From positions 124,001 to 188,000 of the forward strand of contig JAECUM010003713.1 in assembly GCA_016617855.1 (NCBI GenBank): a stretch of DNA of 64,000 nucleotides. Direction: 5' to 3'. Below, in pieces: positions 59,384 through 64,000 of this stretch (within the stretch, counting starts at the first letter, position 1; each line of letters opens with the position of its first letter). A program made the translations under genes and the position numbers. The notes beneath the pieces were generated by a model, which was given only the letters and a program-made list of their open reading frames with translations, had not been told where the DNA came from and did no database searches. This DNA comes from Megalonaias nervosa (Eukaryota > Mollusca > Bivalvia > Unionida > Unionidae).

Positions 59384-59516
59384 CTCGGGAAATGTCACAT
59401 CAGTGGCACTGGTCATGGCTTTCTCACCATTAGTACCCATCAGCAATTCTGTTTTAATCAATTCCAGTCCAAAATTCCTCGTCCAGCCCATGCATTCTGA
59501 ACACGCCAAAGTTAGA
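59384..59516 (-). other. STAG: Putative non-coding exon 1 (5' UTR) of STAG
   Basis: On the minus strand this segment ends in CCCGAG followed by the donor GTAATAG, and is preceded by a pyrimidine-rich TTCTTTCTGTAG acceptor-like stretch, so the true 5' end could be the transcription start or a splice. Spliced to exon 2, the STAG frame has no ATG here and meets stops, so it would be 5' UTR. A 13-codon upstream ORF (59,454-59,495) would lie in it. A separate protein-coding reading cannot be excluded: another frame is open throughout but would hit a stop at once in exon 2. Confidence 0.4.
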
Positions 59517-60185
59517 CTACAGAAAGAATCAGAAAGTTGTAATTTGTTATAACAAATCTGTGTGTTGCGCTATTTAGACTGTTTGTAATACAGTGGTTCT
59601 CCTCATGACTGCCCCTCCCCGCCCCGACCTGTGGCCACCCACATTTTACAACCAGAATCACATGGCACCAACAAGTTTATGTTCAAAAGTACCCCTCAAG
59701 AGAGGCCACCCGTCTAACGTGACCAGAGGACAACATATTAGTGCAAAAATATCAAATGTACCCTTCACAAGCAGCCACATTTTTGTTATTAACATGTGTC
59801 CAGAACCAATATTTAATGCATACGGTAAATTAAGTAATCTGATTATCTTGCCCGCTGTCGGTTCCCAGATGTCATGTTTTTGTTACTCAAAGAAGTGCTG
59901 GCTATAGTATATGTACCAATAAGGTATTCTTAATGCTGAAATTTAGAGGAAATGGGGTCAGCAATATTTTGATAGAGTTTTGGGCTTCACACAGCGGAGG
60001 GGGGTACATATTTTTGTAAATGATTACCAAGGGATGTAATTGTTTAGATCATAACATGGGCAGCATAGGCTAAATATAGATTTTGTGGATTAACACACAA
60101 AAATTAACCTTGAACAAAGCATGGTACCAGATACAGACTGTAAAATAACCTGACAGTACCTGTACCACGTCCTTGATAAACAAGG
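59517..60185. other. Upstream flank of STAG; no promoter element identified
   Basis: No TATA box or clear CpG island was seen. GACTGCCCCTCCCCGCCCCG at about 59,608-59,627 is the only GC-box-like stretch; a small open frame crosses it. Confidence 0.35.
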
Positions 60186-60500
60186 AATTTTGTCTTTAAC
60201 ATGTATCAGTTGCTGGATGCCATTTTAAAAAAATTCCATAATCAACAGTGTAACCATGCAGACGCTTCACACAGAAAAATTTATGCAATTTAAAGCGTCC
60301 GAGTTACAGTAATATTGTAAAGTTAGTCTGGTTCTCCAATTCCACTAAAGCTAATATGAAACCCGGATCCAAATCACACACGTCAATTATCCAGAGTTTA
60401 CAGCAAAAATCATATTTACGTAGTTTTAGCTTTTATTCCATAAGTCCATATTTTAAGAGTCATTTTCATAAGACTTACAGCGTAAGGATTGGCAGGTCTG
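60186..60500. mobile_element. CAGACCTG-type transposon, 5'-truncated copy 4
   Basis: It matches the second half of the 48.7-kb copy from CTTTAACATGTATCAGTTGC through TGGATGCCATTTTAAAAAAA to the end AGGATTGGCAGGTCTG. Confidence 0.8.
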
Positions 60501-61420
60501 GTAAGAGTAGATTATACTTTTTTGCAAACTATAAATCAAATAATAAGCATCCATCAGAATAAACAGAACATTTTACAAAAGACAAAATCATTTTTTCCAC
60601 ACAGAATGTCCAATACAGTACCAGTTAGAGTAGGCATACAGTACATGACAATGTTTACCCTAAAAGGCCACTTTCACAACCAACATTACATTGTTGTGAT
60701 ATTTGTGTGAAAGGAATCTAAAGGATATTCATGTGAAAGGAAGATAACTGGATGCAGAAATTCCCATATTTACTGTAATTTATTTGTGACCGGATATTTG
60801 TAGTATTTGATTTGGAACAGTAGACTGTACAGAAGACATAAACAAATATCTTTTTTAGTCGGATTTGCATCACATATTTACTGAGTAAATATGATGTGGT
60901 TGAATAATGTTCTGTCAGATAGGAGTCAGTTTCAGTCAACATTTTTCTGTGAACAGAGGTGAATATATTTACTTCTTCATGTTAACATTTAAACCACACT
61001 TGTATATACGGTGGATTCCTTGTTACAAATATACTGCCCTCCTCCCCCCACCCCACACAACCGCTATCAACTGAGCAATACCCTTAGTTTTACTTCTTGT
61101 TTTTGTCCTGGGGTTTACACCATTTTTTTGCAATTATATTGTAACATAACAAACCCATTTGGCAATCAACTGGCCATATTCAGACAGAAAAGACCAATTT
61201 TCCCCAATTCCATTTCGCGATGAGTCAAAAAATGGCCACCAAAATGTTCAATGAAAATAAACATTTCCAGAAAGATGGATCTTAAAGGTTTTCCCATGAT
61301 TGCAGCCAAACAGTAAAGACAATACTGCATAATAATTTCATGGGCTTATTTGGACCAATCAGAATCACAAAGTGATATGTAACACATTGTGGTATCAAAA
61401 ATAAGAAACTGCACATACTA
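60501..61420. other. Upstream region, no feature identified
   Basis: AT-rich, with a short C-run near 61,040. Confidence 0.4.
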
Positions 61421-62670
61421 CAGTGTAACCCCGCTGTAACACAGTAGTTGGAAGCCATAGAACCCGACCGTGTTCTAGACTAAACCGTGTTATAAGCAAC
61501 TAGGTCAGTTAGCTGAAGAAAATAATCCATGTACGACAAAAAAACGGGGGGGGGGGGTAGGTAATAAATGCGGGCGGTAAAATACATGCTTCATTGGCAC
61601 GGTCACCATCTTGAACAGATGCATATTAAATTAGAAATACACCTGTAGTGAAAACAGAAGACATATATAATATTTTACTTTATTTAGAGAACCACGGATT
61701 GGTATATATACGTGTATACTGTTTATATATACATGTCTAATGTATAGCATGAATAGAGTATCAACACCGTGTACTCACCCACAAATCTCATCACATACAT
61801 TGAATCCACAATACAAGTAATTCCATCAAAAATATGCACACACACAGATTTAAAATATTCATTAAATTTGTGACAGGTTATATAGGTCTAAATTCAGTGG
61901 AAACACATAGCACAATCACGTAACGAATTGGTAGCATTCATAAGCATAAACGTTTTCCCTGCAACAAGGAAACTTTCACAGCACAGTAAATATGCAGTCT
62001 TATTAATGAATTTTTCTAACGAAGCAAGAAAGTGAGTACTTATATTAAGAAAAGACCTCTTTCTAAAAATAGATGCATTCGCATTGTGCAATACGAATTC
62101 TTGGATTTTCGGTTGGGAGAAAAAAGGGTCCAGCTTAGTTATATATCGACTTTAGTGCTTCAGTGTGTTGTCTATGAATAGTTACAGTAATGTTTTATCG
62201 GGAACAATGAAATCAGGACGAAGAGTATGGTTTGAAGTCACTTGTGCATTTATTCCTATGTACATGTATTAGGGGTTGTTTCAAAGAATGCTAGAAATCT
62301 TTTTGACTGCAATTTTACACAAAACTTGTAGAAAATAAAATAATTAAGTGGTAGTTTATTAAGCATTTTTACCAACTTGCAGTTACAAGACTCTAATCTT
62401 GTTACTGCTATCAGTTAAAATTAATTACAATGTATAGCTTCTCATGTGCTTTTTAAGTCATATGGCCAAAACACACTGCATTTACTTCAATTCAAACACA
62501 CATATACTACAAGTATCAATAGACTGGGTATGAATATAAAAATTTTTATACGCGTACAAAATATGTTGATACTAACATATAACACATTTTTCAACTTGAA
62601 AATAAGGCATTGCTTAAAACTGTTAAAAGCATACTGAGAAATAGAGCACATCATTAAAATAAGATAATGC

Positions 62671-62671
62671 A

Positions 62672-62702
<31 letters not shown>

Positions 62703-62705
62703 ATC
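62671..62705. repeat. (TC)n microsatellite
   Basis: A TC run followed by TATCTATATC. Confidence 0.93.
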
Positions 62706-62721
62706 TTGTTTCTTGCTTTGG

Positions 62722-62787
62722 TCTCACTTCTCCCTGTTTAGCTCCCACTTCTCCTTGTTTAGCTCCCACTTCTCCCTGTTCTGACCA
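62722..62787. repeat. 21-bp minisatellite, three units
   Basis: CTCACTTCTCCCTGTTTAG and two near copies (CTCCCACTTCTCCTTGTTTA, CTCCCACTTCTCCCTGTT) in tandem. Confidence 0.85.
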
Positions 62788-63514
62788 AAAGAAGAAGTCA
62801 CTTCTCCCTAAAATTTAAGTCTAGCTTGACCCCTGGAATAGATCAACAAGTCAGATGTTTGGGTTTTTTGTTTTTGTTTTTTGGGTTTTTTACATTTGAG
62901 GTAGCGGAGTGATGCTGCCTTCCACACGTGCATCAGAAATTTAACAAAGAATCAACGGACAATAAAGATGCAGGTATTCTGGTCTGATGACAGGGATTAC
63001 AACTGAAAATGAGTGTTCTGAAGGATTTAATTCTGAGTGAAAAGAAGTGGAATTTTACTTACCATCCACATACAAATGTCAGTCGGTGTAAATTTATTAA
63101 TTACTAGCAAGCGGCTGAAAATCCAATGAAAGATAAATTATGAGATAATGCCTCGTCCAGTTGATCTCTGCTACCAGAAATGTCAACAAAAAAAGCGGAT
63201 ATCTCACAACATACAGTAGTCATGCTAGATGTCAACAAAAGTGGATTATGATATAACAATGTACTGTAAAAATGGTTTGTCAATATAGTCAAAGAATTTG
63301 TTTATGTAACAATAGATAAATTTCAGTGCATTTTATATCAAGTTTGCCGTTTCCTTTCATGTGGCCTCTGAATTTCTCCACTCCAAACCAATGGTTGTAT
63401 ATACAAGTTCATACAGGGAACAATGTCACCAATAAAAAGAAACTGCCAGATGGTACATTTTGCCGCCAATAAGGAAAATAAATCACAGTTTGCAACATTG
63501 GCGAAGCCCTATGC

Positions 63515-63755
63515 AATCCCAGAATAAACTTTTTACACATTATTTTTCGTACTTTTAAGACAAAAAACAATTTTTTCATGTACAAGAAAATTACATATAA
63601 AATTTCAGGAGCCACGCCATGATCGTCTTGTATTATTCATATGCGATCTCCAAAATGATAATAAACTTTTTATGTTTATTCGTACTTTTAAGAAAGAATT
63701 TTTTTGTGCACAAGAAAAATACATGTATATAAAATTTCGGGATCCACACCACAAT
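63515..63755. repeat. About 135-bp direct duplication inside the pogo-like element
   Basis: TTCGTACTTTTAAGA, CAAGAAAATTACAT and ATAAAATTTCAGGAGCCACG recur as TTCGTACTTTTAAGAAAG, CAAGAAAAATACATG and ATAAAATTTCGGGATCCAC. Confidence 0.75.
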
Positions 63756-63912
63756 CATGTTATATCCGAATTTGTGTTACAACGGAGAGTGCTATAGCGG
63801 GGTCACACTATATGTGATAATATGGTAAGCCAGGAATACCAAAATCAGTTAAAAGGATGATAAGAATCTTGAACGAAACGAAGCTATCTAAACACTTTCT
63901 TCAATATTAATA

Positions 63913-64000
63913 TACCATATATACTCGCATATAAGCCCTTTCGCGTATAAGCCGACCCCCCAACTTGACTAGGTAAAAATAGGAAAAATTGCATGACCCG
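63913..64000. mobile_element. MITE family B, copy 3 (cut by window end)
   Basis: TACCATATATACTCGCATAT, then TATAAGCCGACCCCCCAACT and GACTAGGTAAAAATAGG: the reverse orientation of the 34.6-34.9 kb copies. The right half is outside the window. Confidence 0.88.

Larger units (their letters stand above)
6590..59516 (-). other. STAG: STAG/SA cohesin subunit gene, 5' part (gene span)
   Basis: Cohesin subunit SA/STAG (stromalin) binds the RAD21/kleisin subunit and stabilises the ring on chromatin in the nucleus; in vertebrates it also contacts CTCF, shugoshin and loader proteins. Twelve coding exons were found by reading the minus strand and matching conserved STAG blocks. Their lengths (47, 88, 117, 174, 205, 226, 124, 99, 80, 223, 115, 107) sum to 1,605 nt, exactly 535 codons with no stop, and every junction is GT/AG with matching phase. 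Conserved landmarks include [35 protein letters not shown] and [12 protein letters not shown]. The family is usually about 1,200-1,270 residues, so more than half the protein lies beyond the left edge. Largest introns: intron 2 (10.5 kb), intron 9 (9.8 kb), intron 10 (12.5 kb). The first exon is inferred. Confidence 0.95.
61421..63810. mobile_element. Possible pogo/Tigger-like element, no transposase
   Basis: The left end CAGTGTAACCCCGCTGTAAC and the right end, read inward, TAGTGTGACCCCGCTATAGC are inverted, and TA lies directly outside both (61,419-61,420 and 63,811-63,812). CAGT...CCCCGCTATAAC-like ends and a TA target are typical of pogo/Tigger elements. The 2.4 kb between them has no transposase frame, so it is non-autonomous, or two unrelated solo ends. 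Confidence 0.6.

Noticed and set aside
59384..59516. Coding reading of the putative exon 1 (frame starting LTLACSECMGW)
   Set aside because: That frame meets a stop immediately after splicing to exon 2, and the frame compatible with STAG has stops upstream and no ATG, so a UTR role fits better.

Overview
The window is animal nuclear DNA: AT-rich, with small conserved exons separated by kilobase introns crowded with transposon remnants. The tRNA-headed SINEs, the Ty3/gypsy element type and the general repeat load suggest a marine lophotrochozoan, most likely a mollusc. That assignment is inference, because no species marker is present.

One host gene organises almost the whole window. It is a minus-strand cohesin subunit SA/STAG (stromalin) gene running from about 59.5 kb down to 6.59 kb and continuing past the left edge. 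I located twelve coding exons from a start codon at 56,370 to a donor at 6,590. All have GT/AG borders and compatible phases, and together they give 535 codons: an acidic N-terminus, a basic RG-rich stretch, the STAG domain, the stromalin conservative domain and the start of the helical-repeat C-terminal half. A non-coding first exon at 59,384-59,516 is likely. The C-terminal half lies outside the window.

From left to right: 1-5,165 is a 31-bp tandem satellite, apparently inside an intron of the gene. 5.2-13 kb holds exons 13-11, a MITE, two tandem-repeat arrays and a SINE with a 14-bp target duplication. 13.3-18.6 kb is a decayed minus-strand Ty3/gypsy retrotransposon whose integrase lies upstream of reverse transcriptase (the Gmr1-like order). 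18.8-20.3 kb is a DIRS-like RNase H/tyrosine-recombinase relic. 21.2-22.7 kb is a SINE cluster. 24.5 kb is exon 10. 26.7-34.0 kb holds several terminal-inverted-repeat elements. 34.4-45.9 kb carries exons 9 to 3. 46.0-53.0 kb holds two hAT-type transposase relics and a solo LTR related to the 18-kb LTR. 53.8-59.3 kb has a foldback MITE, exon 2, a tandem array and a hAT-like remnant that stops 37 bp from exon 1. 60.2-64.0 kb has more elements, including a possible pogo/Tigger-type pair of ends.

The only host protein-coding function I can support is STAG; everything else recognisable is selfish DNA in its introns or upstream. I did not find a new enzymatic or defence system. The most notable items are the Gmr1-like element order, a gag open reading frame whose apparent start comes from an inserted SINE, the long satellite within a cohesin gene, and several MITE families recurring in different introns of one gene.
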